Shown here piece by piece: positions 35,342 through 43,973 of a stretch of 64,000 nucleotides of DNA. The stretch comes from Paraburkholderia sp. BL23I1N1 (GTDB taxonomy: Bacteria; Pseudomonadota; Gammaproteobacteria; Burkholderiales; Burkholderiaceae), in assembly GCF_003610295.1 (NCBI RefSeq), contig NZ_RAPV01000001.1:3410001-3474000 (forward strand), written 5' to 3'. Numbering within the stretch: the first letter of the stretch is position 1; the number at the start of each line of letters is the position of its first letter. A program made the translations under genes and the position numbers. The notes beneath the pieces were generated by a model. The model was given only the letters and a program-made list of their open reading frames with translations. It had not been told where the DNA came from and ran no database searches.

Positions 35342-36475
35342 CTAGGCGCCGGCTTGCTCGCGGGCCTGCGCCAGCGCGCTCAGATTGCCTTCCCCAAAGC
35401 CGTGATGGCCTTGCCGCTGCACGATCTCGAAGAAGATCTCGCTGGCACCGCGTCGCGCAAAGGTTTGAAAAAACAGCAACGGCACGCCCTTGGCGTCGAT
35501 CTCGCCATCCACCAGAACATGCGTGCGCTTGAGCCGCTCGACGTCGAGCCCATGCCCCGGCAGGCGCGCATCGAGTTGTTCGTAATAACGCGGCGGCGGC
35601 TCGACGAATTCGACGCCGTTCGCGAGTAGTTGCTCGACACACGCGAAAATATCGTCGGTGGCGAGCGCGATGTGCTGCACGCCTTCGCCCGGATGATCCG
35701 GCAAATACTCGTGCATCAGATTCGTGCGGCGCGTGCCCTCTTCATACAAAGGCACGCGGATCGCGCCGCAAGGCGACACCATGACGCGCGATTCCGCCGA
35801 CACATGCCAGTTCGCGTGCAGCTCGTGAATCTCACGGAAGTTGAGCAGGTCGCGATAGAAGTCGAGCCATTCCTGCATGCGACCCTCACCGACGGTTTGT
35901 GTCAGATGATCGACCGCGATGAGGCCGGTGCCGGCATGATTCAAATCGGCTTCTGCGGTATCGATCTCGACCGGACGGAAGTCGATGTCGAAGATCGAGA
36001 TGTCGCCAAGGCCGCCGCGCTGGCCGCCACGGCCGCGCCACCGGTCGACAAAATAGATGTGCGAATCGCCAATGCCCTGGATCGCCGGAATCAGCAGTTC
36101 GCCCGCGCCGATGCGCTCGCCCTCGAACGCCCATGCGCCGAGTTCGATCGCACGGTCGAAAGCGCGCTGCGCGTTGGCCACGCGAATGCCGATCGCGCAA
36201 ATGCCCGCGCCGTATTCCTCGGCGTAGCGCTCGGCGAACGAATCCGGCTCGGCGTTAATCAGGAAATGCATCTCGCCCTGGCGATACAGCGTGACGTCTT
36301 TGCTGATATGGCGCGCGATCGCCTTGAAGCCGAGTTTCGTGAAGGTTTCGCCGAGCGCCTTCGGCTCGCGCGAGGCGAACTCGACGAATTCAAGGCCGGC
36401 GGTGCCGAGCGGATTGTGCTCAGGCGCCGACACGGCGCGCAGCGCGGCGTCTGGAGTGGGCAAGTCGCTGGGCAT
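35342..36475 (-). CDS. hppD: 4-hydroxyphenylpyruvate dioxygenase-like enzyme
   Basis: A 377-residue extradiol-type dioxygenase of the VOC superfamily. The Fe(II) ligands are visible: H190 in AVDHLTQTV, H268 in GVQHIALATDDI and E350 in EIFFEIVQR. The family enzyme turns 4-hydroxyphenylpyruvate into homogentisate in tyrosine breakdown. It lies between the lysine-type genes and the protocatechuate unit; some HPPD-like domains are fused in 3-dehydroshikimate dehydratase (QuiC), but this protein is single-length and so is better called HPPD. AAGGAG lies 6 bases before the ATG at 36475. GTACA half-sites in its leader may be an operator. Confidence 0.85.
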   Translation of the reverse strand: MPSDLPTPDAALRAVSAPEHNPLGTAGLEFVEFASREPKALGETFTKLGFKAIARHISKDVTLYRQGEMHFLINAEPDSFAERYAEEYGAGICAIGIRVANAQRAFDRAIELGAWAFEGERIGAGELLIPAIQGIGDSHIYFVDRWRGRGGQRGGLGDISIFDIDFRPVEIDTAEADLNHAGTGLIAVDHLTQTVGEGRMQEWLDFYRDLLNFREIHELHANWHVSAESRVMVSPCGAIRVPLYEEGTRRTNLMHEYLPDHPGEGVQHIALATDDIFACVEQLLANGVEFVEPPPRYYEQLDARLPGHGLDVERLKRTHVLVDGEIDAKGVPLLFFQTFARRGASEIFFEIVQRQGHHGFGEGNLSALAQAREQAGA

Positions 36476-36487
36476 GGCTATCTCCTT

Positions 36488-36503
36488 GTACAGAACTTTG
36501 TAC
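36488..36503 (-). promoter_or_regulatory. GTACA-N6-TGTAC inverted repeat before hppD
   Basis: GTACA (36488-36492) and TGTAC (36499-36503) form a perfect dyad that ends next to the hppD ribosome site. Further TGTAC copies lie at 36625-36629 and 36662-36666 upstream. A repressor here would block initiation. The binding protein is unknown. Confidence 0.5.
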
Positions 36504-36768
36504 GCTGTTCCGGGTGTTCGTGGTGTTTCCGCCGTTCGGCGCAAGGCGTCGTTCGCTTGTAGTGTGACACCGCGGGCGCGATGTGCCGCGGCGATGCAAC
36601 CCGCGACGGCTTTCGCACCGTGTTTGTACACCGGCTAGCAGGGCGTTCGCAATCTTCATTTTGTACTGGATGGTTCACGGGTGGTGAGTGGGGATGCTTC
36701 CCTTGCGTCTCTTGCCATGCTTGCAACTCTCGAGCCTCTTGCACCGCAGCACCGTTGCATCGGATGCA

Positions 36769-37767
36769 TCAGCTCCTGAGCACCCCGCCGCGGCCGCGTT
36801 TGGACGCCCGCTTGACCGCAGGCTTCCCGGCAGCCGCCGCCATGCGCTGCTGCGCGACCTCGCGCACGGCATCGATGAACGCCCGTCCCACCGGCGTGGG
36901 CTGCGTATCCGAGCGCCGGATCAGCCCCACGGGCTCGCCGGTGCCCGCGAACGGCAAGGGCAAACGTACCAGCACCTCGTGCGCCAGTTCGTATTCGACA
37001 GCGCTCAGCGGCACGAACCACACCGCGTCGTTCTCGAGCGTCAATGCGCGTCCCGTCGACACCGACAGCACTTCGACAAACCCCGACAACGGCGGCACGC
37101 CCCACGCGCTCAACAGGCTTTCAGCCGATTGCCGGATCAGTGTGCCGAACGGCGGCAGCACCACCGGAAATTCCTCCAGCGACGTGGCCGGCAAGCCGGC
37201 CACGAGCGCCAACGGATGTCCGGCGCGCACGACGGCAATCAACGGCTCACTGAAAAGCTGCTCGAAACTGAGCCCGACCATCCTTTCCGGGTCCGCCAGA
37301 CGCCCGATCGCGAATTCGATCGTGCCGGCCTTCAGACGTTCGAGCAATTCGGGGTTGGCGCCCGTGGCCAGGCGCACGATCACACGCGGCCAAAGTGCGG
37401 CGAAGCGCTTCAGCACCGGCGGCACCAGCGCGGCCGCGACGGTCGGCAGAATACCGATTTCCAGCGTGGCGGCCGCTGCGCCTTCCGCGCACGCCAGCAA
37501 ATCGACGCCCTGGCGCAACGCACTGACGCAGGCGCTCGCATGCGGCATGAAGAGCTGCCCCTCGCGGGTCGGCACGGCGCCGTGGCGGCCGCGCTCGAAC
37601 AGCTTCACGCCGAGAATCGCCTCCAGTTCCGCAACCGTCTTGGAGACCGCGGGCTGCGTAATGGACAGGCTTTCGGCGGCCCGCTGCACGCCGCCGAACT
37701 GGGCGACGGCCAGAAAGCACTGGAGATGACGGAATTTGACGCGGCTGTCCGCGAGGCTGCGTTGCAT
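36769..37767 (-). CDS. pcaQ: LysR-family activator PcaQ of protocatechuate genes
   Basis: A 332-residue LysR regulator. The HTH at 24-43 reads FGGVQRAAESLSITQPAVSK and continues VAELEAILGVKLFERGRHGA. The PcaQ subtype is recognised by its opening (RVKFRHLQCFLAVAQFGGVQ) and by position: divergent from pcaHG across 106 bases containing AACCT/AGGTT dyads. PcaQ activates pca genes in response to a pathway intermediate (beta-carboxy-cis,cis-muconate in Agrobacterium). The C-terminus has a basic tail (VKRASKRGRGGVL) beyond the usual length. Confidence 0.92.
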   Translation of the reverse strand: MQRSLADSRVKFRHLQCFLAVAQFGGVQRAAESLSITQPAVSKTVAELEAILGVKLFERGRHGAVPTREGQLFMPHASACVSALRQGVDLLACAEGAAAATLEIGILPTVAAALVPPVLKRFAALWPRVIVRLATGANPELLERLKAGTIEFAIGRLADPERMVGLSFEQLFSEPLIAVVRAGHPLALVAGLPATSLEEFPVVLPPFGTLIRQSAESLLSAWGVPPLSGFVEVLSVSTGRALTLENDAVWFVPLSAVEYELAHEVLVRLPLPFAGTGEPVGLIRRSDTQPTPVGRAFIDAVREVAQQRMAAAAGKPAVKRASKRGRGGVLRS

Positions 37768-37771
37768 AACG

Positions 37772-37822
37772 AGAGGTTATACGAAATGGGCGAAAACGTC
37801 ATTTTGCATAACCTCTCAGGTT
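37772..37822. promoter_or_regulatory. Probable PcaQ operator region
   Basis: AGAGGTTAT (37772-37780) pairs with ATAACCTCT (37808-37816), and AACCT-CTC-AGGTT (37810-37822) forms a smaller perfect dyad. These fit the known ATAACC...GGTT character of PcaQ sites, in the gap between pcaQ and pcaH. Both promoters should overlap it. Confidence 0.65.
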
Positions 37823-37873
37823 GGATAAAGTCGCTCCATACGCTGCATCCCACAATTCCCGAAGGAGACACTG

Positions 37874-38579
37874 ATGGACGAGTCCTTTCTCACCGCGCGC
37901 GATTTCGCGTCCCACCCTGCCTATGTCTATCCCGGCTACGGTTCATCGGTAAAACGCGGCCCGACGCGTCCGCTGATTCCACTGAAGGAAAAGCTGCGCG
38001 ACCAGCGCGTGCCAGTCTATGGCACCGAAGACCTCGGCGCGCTCGATCACGATCTGACGCGCAATGCGGTGCGTAACGGCGAGCCCCTAGGCGAACGCAT
38101 CATCGTGACCGGCCGTGTGCTCGACGAAGGCGGCCGCCCGGTGCGCAATACCCTGGTTGAGATCTGGCAGGCCAATGCAGCCGGCCGCTACGTGCACAAA
38201 AACGATCAGCACGACGCGCCGCTCGATCCGAATTTCCTCGGCGCCGGACGCTGTATCACCGACAACGAAGGCCGCTATCGCTTTCTGACGATCAAACCGG
38301 GCGCTTACCCGTGGGGCAATCACCCGAACGCGTGGCGTCCGAACCATATTCACTTCTCGCTGTTCGGCGACTATTTCGGCTCGCGCCTCGTCACGCAGAT
38401 GTATTTCCCCGGCGATCCGCTGCTGGCCTTCGACCCGATTTTCCAGGGCACGCCCGAGCACGCACGCGACCGCCTGATCGCAAAACTTCTCGCTCGATAC
38501 GACGCAAGAGGCCTATGCGCTCGGCTACGACTTCGACATCGTGCTGCGCGGCCGCAACGAAACTCCGATGGAGCGCTAA
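37874..38579 (+). pseudogene. pcaH: pcaH, protocatechuate 3,4-dioxygenase beta subunit, frameshifted near the 3' end
   Basis: The beta subunit cleaves the protocatechuate ring between its hydroxyls. The Fe(III) ligands are present: Y106, Y145 (AYPW), H158 and H160 (NHIHFS). After codon 203 the frame breaks at a run of four A (38482-38485). As written, translation runs on in the wrong frame to 38704, giving a 276-residue protein ending in unrelated sequence and overlapping pcaG by 122 bases. Deleting one A restores a 234-residue PcaH with the normal ending TPMER and a stop at 38577-38579, 3 bases before pcaG. It may be a sequencing error, a real mutation, or slippage. AAGGAG precedes the ATG. 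Most of the active site precedes the break. Confidence 0.88.
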
Positions 38580-38582
38580 GCC

Positions 38583-39170
38583 ATGACGACCCTCAAGCAA
38601 ACGCCTTCGCAAACGGTTGGACCGTACTTCGCCTATGGCCTGTGCCCGCAGCAATACGACTTCGACTTCAAGAGCCTGTTTACGCCGGTTCTGGCGGACC
38701 GTGAAGCGGCCGCCGAGCACATCACGATCGTCGGCCAGGTATTCGACGGCGACGGCAACGTGATCGGCGATGCAATGCTGGAAATGTCGCAGGTGGACGC
38801 GCAAGGCCACTATCCGGAGTCACGTGAGGAAACCCTGAAGACGGGCTTCCGCGGCTTCGCCCGCGTCGGTACCGGGACGGATCCGCAGAAGCGTTTTGTC
38901 GTTGAAACGGTGAAACCGGGCCGCTCGAGCCCGGATGAAGCGCCGCACGTGAATGTGATCGTGACGATGCGCGGCATGCTGCTGCACACGTTCACGCGCA
39001 TCTATTTCGAAGACGAAACCGAAGCTAACGAACGGGATGCCGTGCTGGCAGCGGTGCCGGCGGACCGGCGTGGCACGCTGATCGCGCGCCGCGAGCCGAA
39101 TGCGGCCAATGTGTACCGGTTCGATATCTATATGCAGGGTGACAAGGAAACCGTTTTTTTCGATCTGTGA
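38583..39170 (+). CDS. pcaG: Protocatechuate 3,4-dioxygenase alpha subunit
   Basis: A 195-residue alpha subunit. It begins with the family opening LKQTPSQTVGPYFAYGL, continues with IVGQVFDGDGNVIGDAMLEM, and ends with NVYRFDIYMQGDKETVFFDL, the usual alpha-subunit close. The alpha chain lacks the iron ligands and pairs with PcaH in an (alpha-beta)n shell. It starts 3 bases after the corrected pcaH stop, so expression is probably coupled; the frameshift in pcaH may affect it. A rho-independent terminator follows at 39258. Confidence 0.95.
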   Translation: MTTLKQTPSQTVGPYFAYGLCPQQYDFDFKSLFTPVLADREAAAEHITIVGQVFDGDGNVIGDAMLEMSQVDAQGHYPESREETLKTGFRGFARVGTGTDPQKRFVVETVKPGRSSPDEAPHVNVIVTMRGMLLHTFTRIYFEDETEANERDAVLAAVPADRRGTLIARREPNAANVYRFDIYMQGDKETVFFDL

Positions 39171-39257
39171 TCGCGGATTTTCTATGCTTTCATATAGCTT
39201 TCACCTACACTGGAGATGATCCGTCTAGCGACTGGATCGCGAAACTCCGAGTAGTTA

Positions 39258-39284
39258 AGCCCGCCCCGCGCGGGCTTTTTTTTG
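39258..39284 (+). terminator. Intrinsic terminator after pcaG
   Basis: AGCCCGC and GCGGGCT form a 7-base stem with a 5-base loop, followed by eight T. It ends the pcaHG unit. Confidence 0.85.
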
Positions 39285-39436
39285 TTTTTACGCCTGAGCG
39301 CCCATCAGTATGGATACCGAATCAATGGGATCCACACGATCGAACGCATGATGCCTCTCCCGATCAAAAACAAAACCCCGCCCGCTCATGCTATGTTTCA
39401 CGGACCCGCATCGCCGACCGTAGGAAACACACAAAA

Positions 39437-40072
39437 ATGCCCGCCTCGACAGCCATCGCCACAATCCTGGCCGCACTGCTACTCGGTGCCATGAGCCCTG
39501 GACCGAGCTTCGTCATCGTTGCCCGCAATGCAATCGGACTCTCGCGCGGCGACGGTCTCGCAACAGCGGCGGGCATGGGCATCGGCGGCGTGTTCTTCAG
39601 CGGCATCGCGTTGCTCGGCCTGTACACCTTGCTGGCGACCGTAGAGTGGCTGTACGTCGGCTTGAAAGTGGCCGGTGGCTTTTATCTGATCTACCTTGCG
39701 TCGAAAATCTGGCGCGGTGCGGCCAAACCTCTCGCGTTCGATGCCGCGCAAGCCGCCACCACCAATGTGCGTAAATCCTTCTGGATCGGTTTGAGCACAC
39801 AACTCAGCAATCCGAAAACTGCGGTCTACTACGGCAGTATCTTCGCGGCCCTGCTTCCGCAACATCCGCCGCTGTGGTGTTACTTTGCCTTGCCGCCCGC
39901 GATCTTCGCTATCGAAGCCGGCTGGTACACCGTGGTTGCGTTGTGCTTTTCAAGCAAACGGCCACGCGAAATCTATCTGCAATGGAAAGCCTGGATCGAT
40001 CGCGTCGCCGCAACCGCAGTTGCCGCGCTCGGATTACGCCTCATCCTGACAGCGCATAAAGTGGGTATCTGA
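39437..40072 (+). CDS. LysE-family amino-acid exporter-like protein
   Basis: A 211-residue, six-helix inner-membrane protein of the LysE/RhtB family. Helix 1 leads into the MSPGPSFVIVARNA signature (family pattern P-G-P) and the later STQLSNPKTAVYYGSIF is the conserved second-half loop. Family members export amino acids such as lysine, homoserine or threonine. The frame is open well upstream, but the ATG at 39437 fits the family N-terminus and has AGGA 12 bases before it. Substrate not known. Confidence 0.88.
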   Translation: MPASTAIATILAALLLGAMSPGPSFVIVARNAIGLSRGDGLATAAGMGIGGVFFSGIALLGLYTLLATVEWLYVGLKVAGGFYLIYLASKIWRGAAKPLAFDAAQAATTNVRKSFWIGLSTQLSNPKTAVYYGSIFAALLPQHPPLWCYFALPPAIFAIEAGWYTVVALCFSSKRPREIYLQWKAWIDRVAATAVAALGLRLILTAHKVGI

Positions 40073-40093
40073 AACAGAAGCCCCGTTTGAGCG

Positions 40094-40121
40094 GCTTGCC
40101 GTGCCGCGCGACACGGCAAGC
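40094..40121 (+). terminator. Strong hairpin after the LysE-type gene
   Basis: GCTTGCCGTG (40094-40103) pairs perfectly with CACGGCAAGC (40112-40121), loop 8 bases. No T-run follows, so it may stabilise the 3' end or act as a weak terminator. Confidence 0.55.
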
Positions 40122-40365
40122 TGATAACGAGGGCCGCATCGCCGTGCGCCGGGCATGCGCAAGCCGCGCGTATAACAAAACAGTTACAAGATAAATGTTG
40201 ACGCTGATATGCCCCGGCGGTTACTGTGGCGTCCGAAGTTCAAGAAGTTCGATTGCTGTTCATCAATGTCTCGCTCCTCAGCGGTATTCGTTGTCCTCTC
40301 CCTCCTTGATGCTTCACGCGCTCCTCAACAGAGCAAATTTTTCTATTTTTACTCAAGGATTCTTC

Positions 40366-40569
40366 ATGGATACCGGTACCGTTAAGTGGTTCAACGACAG
40401 CAAAGGCTTTGGCTTCATCACCCCGGACAAGGGCGGCGACGACCTGTTCGCGCACTTCTCCGAAATCAGCGGCGACGGCTTCAAGACGCTGGCTGAGAAT
40501 CAGAAGGTGAGCTTCGAAACGAAGCAAGGCCCGAAGGGTCTGCAAGCGGCTAACATCAAGCCGCTGTAA
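40366..40569 (+). CDS. Cold-shock protein (CspA family)
   Basis: A 67-residue single OB-fold RNA/DNA chaperone. It has the opening [15 protein letters not shown] (RNP1 within KGFGFI) and DLFAHFSEI (RNP2). Members melt secondary structure in mRNA at low temperature. The ATG at 40366 follows about 240 non-coding bases that end AT-rich (TTTTTCTATTTTTAC), a leader length typical of cold-shock genes, which are often controlled by RNA thermo-structures there. A hairpin follows the stop. Confidence 0.93.
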   Translation: MDTGTVKWFNDSKGFGFITPDKGGDDLFAHFSEISGDGFKTLAENQKVSFETKQGPKGLQAANIKPL

Positions 40570-40579
40570 GTTTGAAGGG

Positions 40580-40605
40580 CTCGGTGTCCGGCAACGGACA
40601 TCGGG
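40580..40605 (+). terminator. Hairpin after the cold-shock gene
   Basis: An 11-base-pair stem with two G-T pairs (outer CTCGG/TCGGG, core TGTCCG/CGGACA) with loop GCAA. No T-run follows, so termination efficiency is uncertain. Confidence 0.5.
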
Positions 40606-40858
40606 TTGCAGCGACATCCTCGCGGAGCTTTGTCTCCCACAGTTGGCGCGATCGCTTTTAGCTGCATGCGTTGTTCAGCAGCAAGCCCCAAGCGCCAAAC
40701 GCCTCGTTGCACCTCATTCTCCCCTCCGGCTTTAACGCCCTTTTTAGCTTTCCGACTGCGTCTGGATTCGGCTCGCAATGGCTTGAATCAGCTCGTCCGC
40801 GTGACCCGTATAACGGCTCGCACGGCAGGCGCGCACTCGCACATTATTAAAATATAAA

Positions 40859-41083
40859 ATGCAAAACAAACATATTCATCATTACAACGGCTATGCCGTC
40901 AAACCCTCGGCGCATCGTTTGCCCGACGGTAGTTTTTCATCCAACCTGTTGCTCGAACGCGCTGACAGCGCGCGTACCGAAGGGCGCTACCAGTTCTATT
41001 CGCTCGACTACTTTCCGAACGAAGAACAGGCACTGCAGCACTCGGCACGCTGGGCACGCCGCTGGGTCGACACGCGCGGTTAA
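40859..41083 (+). CDS. Small Burkholderiales-type protein after the cold-shock gene
   Basis: A 74-residue protein of unknown function with an N-terminal HHYNGYAVKPSAHRLPDG segment and a tail rich in aromatic and acidic residues (YQFYSLDYFPNEEQALQHS), ending in ARRWVDTRG. It looks like a compact alpha/beta fold. The ATG lies in AT-rich DNA with no strong ribosome site. I see a similar pattern in small proteins of Burkholderia, but I cannot name the family for sure. Confidence 0.6.
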   Translation: MQNKHIHHYNGYAVKPSAHRLPDGSFSSNLLLERADSARTEGRYQFYSLDYFPNEEQALQHSARWARRWVDTRG

Positions 41084-41177
41084 GCGCGAGTCGAATCCGA
41101 TGCGCGCGGAACCCCGCGCTTGCATCGTTCAGCACCCCATAGCGCGCCATTCGGTGCGCTAGACCATCGCGCGCGGT

Positions 41178-42809
41178 CTATTCGGTTTGTTCCGCCTTGA
41201 TCCGCGCGCGCAGTTCGAATTTCTGAATTTTTCCCGTCGACGTCTTCGGCAATTCGCCGAAGCGCACCGCTTTGGGCAACTTGTATCCCGCAAGAAACAG
41301 CCGGCAGTGCGCGATGATCTCTGCTTCGCTCACCTGAGCGCCTTCCTTGAGCTCGATAAAGGCGCACGGCACCTCACCCCACTTCGGATCGGCCATCGCC
41401 ACCACGGCGGCAACCGAGACCGCAGGGTGACGGTACAGCGTGTCTTCGACCTCGATGCTCGAGATGTTCTCGCCGCCCGAAATGATGATGTCCTTGCTGC
41501 GATCGCGGATACGGATATAGCCGTCAGGCATCCGCACGCCGAGGTCCCCGGTGTGGAACCAGCCGCCGCGGAAGGTCGCTTCCGTGGCGCGCTCGTTCTT
41601 CAGATATCCCTTCATGCAGATGTTGCCGCGGAACATGATCTCGCCGAGCGTTTCGCCGTCGTCAGGCACGGGCGCGAGCGTGTCCGGGTCGAGCACCGTG
41701 ACGGCTGCCTGCAAGTGATAGCGCACGCCTTGGCGCGCATTCATTTCGGCGCGCGCGTTGTCGTCAAGCGTGTCCCATTCCGACTGTTTTGCGCAGACCG
41801 CGGCCGGGCCGTAGGTCTCGGTGAGTCCGTACACGTGCGTCAGATCGAAACCGATCTCCTTCATCTTGGCGATCACCGCCGGCGCGGGCGCTGCGCCCGC
41901 CACCATTGTCGACACGCGATGCGTGATGCCTTCGCGCCATTCGACGGGCGCATTCGCCAGCGCGCTTTGCACGATCGGTGCGCCGCAATAATGCGTGACG
42001 CCTTCGCGGCGAATCAGTTCGAACACTGTCTTCGCGTCGAATTTTCGAAGGCAGACGTTGACGCCGGCACGCGCGGCGACGGTCCACGGGAAACACCAGC
42101 CGTTGCAGTGAAAGAGCGGTAAGGTCCATAGGTAGACCGCATGCTTGGGCATATCCCATTCGAGAATATTGCTGAGCGCATTCAGATAAGCACCACGATG
42201 GTGGTAGACCACGCCCTTCGGGTCGCCCGTCGTGCCCGAGGTGTAGTTCAGCGCGATAGCATCCCATTCGTCAGCAGGCAGGGTCCAGGCGAACTCGGGG
42301 TCGCCGGTTTGCAGGAACGCTTCATAGTCGGTTGCGCGGATGAACTTGTCCGCGTCGGCGGGCATCGCATCGGCCACGCTGATCACGCGCAACTCGGGGA
42401 ATTCCAGCGCCGCACGGTGCGCGAATTCGCTGTACTCCGTGTCGACGATCAGCGCCTTCGCCTCGCCATGGCGCAGCATGAACAACAGCGACGACACGTC
42501 GAGCCGCGTATTCAGCGTATTGAACACGGCTCCGGCCATCGGCACACCGAAATGCGCTTCTATCATCGGAGGAATGTTTGGCAGCAGCGCGGCAACGGTG
42601 TCGCCGCGCTCGATACCGGCCTGCCGCAACGCGCTCGCCAGTCGCCTTGCGCGCTCGTAGGTTTCGCGCCAGTTGCGGCGAATCTCCCCATGGACGACCG
42701 CCGGCCGCTCACCGTAGACTTCCGCTGCGCGTACGATGAAATCGATCGGTGTTAGCGGGACATAATTGGCCTCGCGGCGCTGGAGGCCTTCTTCGAACAT
42801 GTGCTTCAT
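41178..42809 (-). CDS. Acyl-CoA synthetase (AMP-forming, medium-chain type)
   Basis: A 543-residue adenylating ligase that activates a fatty or aryl acid with ATP and CoA. The P-loop-like motif NYTSGTTGDPKGVV lies near 188-201; GGWFHTGDLGV carries the hinge aspartate; LPKTSTGKIQKFELR carries the catalytic lysine near the C-terminus. It matches the AlkK/FadD3-type medium-chain group. The start has AGGAGACAAAG upstream. It is divergent from a Crp/Fnr regulator across 110-158 bases holding an 18-base palindrome, so that regulator is a likely controller. Confidence 0.9.
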   Translation of the reverse strand: MKHMFEEGLQRREANYVPLTPIDFIVRAAEVYGERPAVVHGEIRRNWRETYERARRLASALRQAGIERGDTVAALLPNIPPMIEAHFGVPMAGAVFNTLNTRLDVSSLLFMLRHGEAKALIVDTEYSEFAHRAALEFPELRVISVADAMPADADKFIRATDYEAFLQTGDPEFAWTLPADEWDAIALNYTSGTTGDPKGVVYHHRGAYLNALSNILEWDMPKHAVYLWTLPLFHCNGWCFPWTVAARAGVNVCLRKFDAKTVFELIRREGVTHYCGAPIVQSALANAPVEWREGITHRVSTMVAGAAPAPAVIAKMKEIGFDLTHVYGLTETYGPAAVCAKQSEWDTLDDNARAEMNARQGVRYHLQAAVTVLDPDTLAPVPDDGETLGEIMFRGNICMKGYLKNERATEATFRGGWFHTGDLGVRMPDGYIRIRDRSKDIIISGGENISSIEVEDTLYRHPAVSVAAVVAMADPKWGEVPCAFIELKEGAQVSEAEIIAHCRLFLAGYKLPKAVRFGELPKTSTGKIQKFELRARIKAEQTE

Positions 42810-42890
42810 CGCTTTGTCTCCTGAGGCGTCGGCCGCGCCGTCGCTCGTTCTGATTGATGAACTAGCCTAGCAACTGTCATGGTGAACTGT

Positions 42891-42908
42891 CTGTCATTCA
42901 AATGACAG
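42891..42908. promoter_or_regulatory. 18-base palindrome CTGTCATTCAAATGACAG
   Basis: A perfect dyad, CTGTCATT-CA-AATGACAG, in the gap between the acyl-CoA synthetase and the Crp/Fnr regulator, with a further CTGTCAT half-site at 42874-42880. It fits the size and symmetry of a Crp/Fnr-type site, though the core differs from E. coli FNR (TTGAT) and CRP (TGTGA). It is probably the site of the adjacent regulator. Confidence 0.6.
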
Positions 42909-42967
42909 AGTGACACGCCTTGACGCTACTCAACCGGCTTCACCCGCCTACGCGCCGCCAACCGCTT

Positions 42968-43714
42968 ATGGATGACACTTCGTTCACTGCCCTCGCAGAC
43001 GCCCGCTCGCACCGCCCTGAACGGGTGCCGCGCGCCGATCTGCCGCGACTGTTCGGCACGTGCGCGTGGTTCAGGGCACTCGCCGCCGAACATCAGGCCA
43101 TGATCCTTGCCAGCGCACACGCGGAGCATCTGGAAGGGGGCGCATGGATCGCGCGCCGCCAGGAGCCGTCGGACTACTGGATCGGCGTGTATTCCGGCCT
43201 CATCAAACTCGCCATCTACAACGCCTCGGGCCGCAGTTGCACGCTCTCCGGCGTGCCGCCCGGCGGCTGGTTCGGCGAAGGCAGCGTGATCAAGCGTGAA
43301 TTGCGCAAATACGACGTGGCCGCCATTCAGCCCTCGCTCGTGATGTTCGTGCCGTCGGAGACATTCCACGCACTCCTGGAGTCGAGTCTGCCATTCACCG
43401 GATTCGTGATCCGGCAACTGAACAACCGCATGGGCGAATTCATCGCGACGATCCAGAATAGCCGTCTGCTGGACGTCGAGGCGCGCGTCGCCCAGTCGCT
43501 CGCGCAACTGTTCAATCCCGACCTCTATCCCGACACCGGACGCACACTGGCCATTTCGCAGGAAGAAGTCGGCCTGCTAGCAGGCGTGTCGCGGCAACGG
43601 ATCAACCAGGCGCTGCAAAACCTCGAAAAGCTGCAGATTTTGCGCCTCTCGTACAACCAGATCGACGTGCTGGACCTCGAACGCCTGAGTGCGTTTGGTC
43701 AGGAGCAGATCTAG
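42968..43714 (+). CDS. Crp/Fnr-family transcription regulator
   Basis: A 248-residue regulator. The N-terminal cyclic-nucleotide-binding-like beta-roll covers about 30-150 (SDYWIGVYSGLIKLAIYN, then PPGGWFGEGSVI). The C-terminal winged HTH covers about 165-235 (AISQEEVGLLAGVSRQRINQ with ALQNLEKLQILRLSY). No FNR-type cysteine cluster is seen, so it is not an oxygen sensor of that type. ATG at 42968 is chosen; an in-frame TTG at 42920 would add 16 residues. It lies divergent from the acyl-CoA synthetase. Confidence 0.88.
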   Translation: MDDTSFTALADARSHRPERVPRADLPRLFGTCAWFRALAAEHQAMILASAHAEHLEGGAWIARRQEPSDYWIGVYSGLIKLAIYNASGRSCTLSGVPPGGWFGEGSVIKRELRKYDVAAIQPSLVMFVPSETFHALLESSLPFTGFVIRQLNNRMGEFIATIQNSRLLDVEARVAQSLAQLFNPDLYPDTGRTLAISQEEVGLLAGVSRQRINQALQNLEKLQILRLSYNQIDVLDLERLSAFGQEQI

Positions 43715-43973
43715 GTCCTCCAGGGCGAAGGCGTGCGCCTGCCATAGCTCGCCTGCGGTTTCCCGCGATTTTCTCCGGACTTGGCGCCACGTTCCCTGAT
43801 TTTCCTCGACGTTCCCCACGCTTCACCTGCCGCCTCGGTCTGCGCGCTCCCTTGCCAAGCCGGCATTTCGGACGCCGGAATAAAGAATCCTCAGCAACGG
43901 CCGTTATGCCGACTATGCAACGCAGATTGCAGCCCCTCCCTATTCCGAGCCCAACGTATAGTCGAAGCCGATA

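Noticed and set aside
35342..36475. QuiC-type 3-dehydroshikimate dehydratase instead of HPPD
   Set aside because: The protein has only the dioxygenase-like length (377 residues) without the N-terminal sugar-isomerase-like domain of QuiC.
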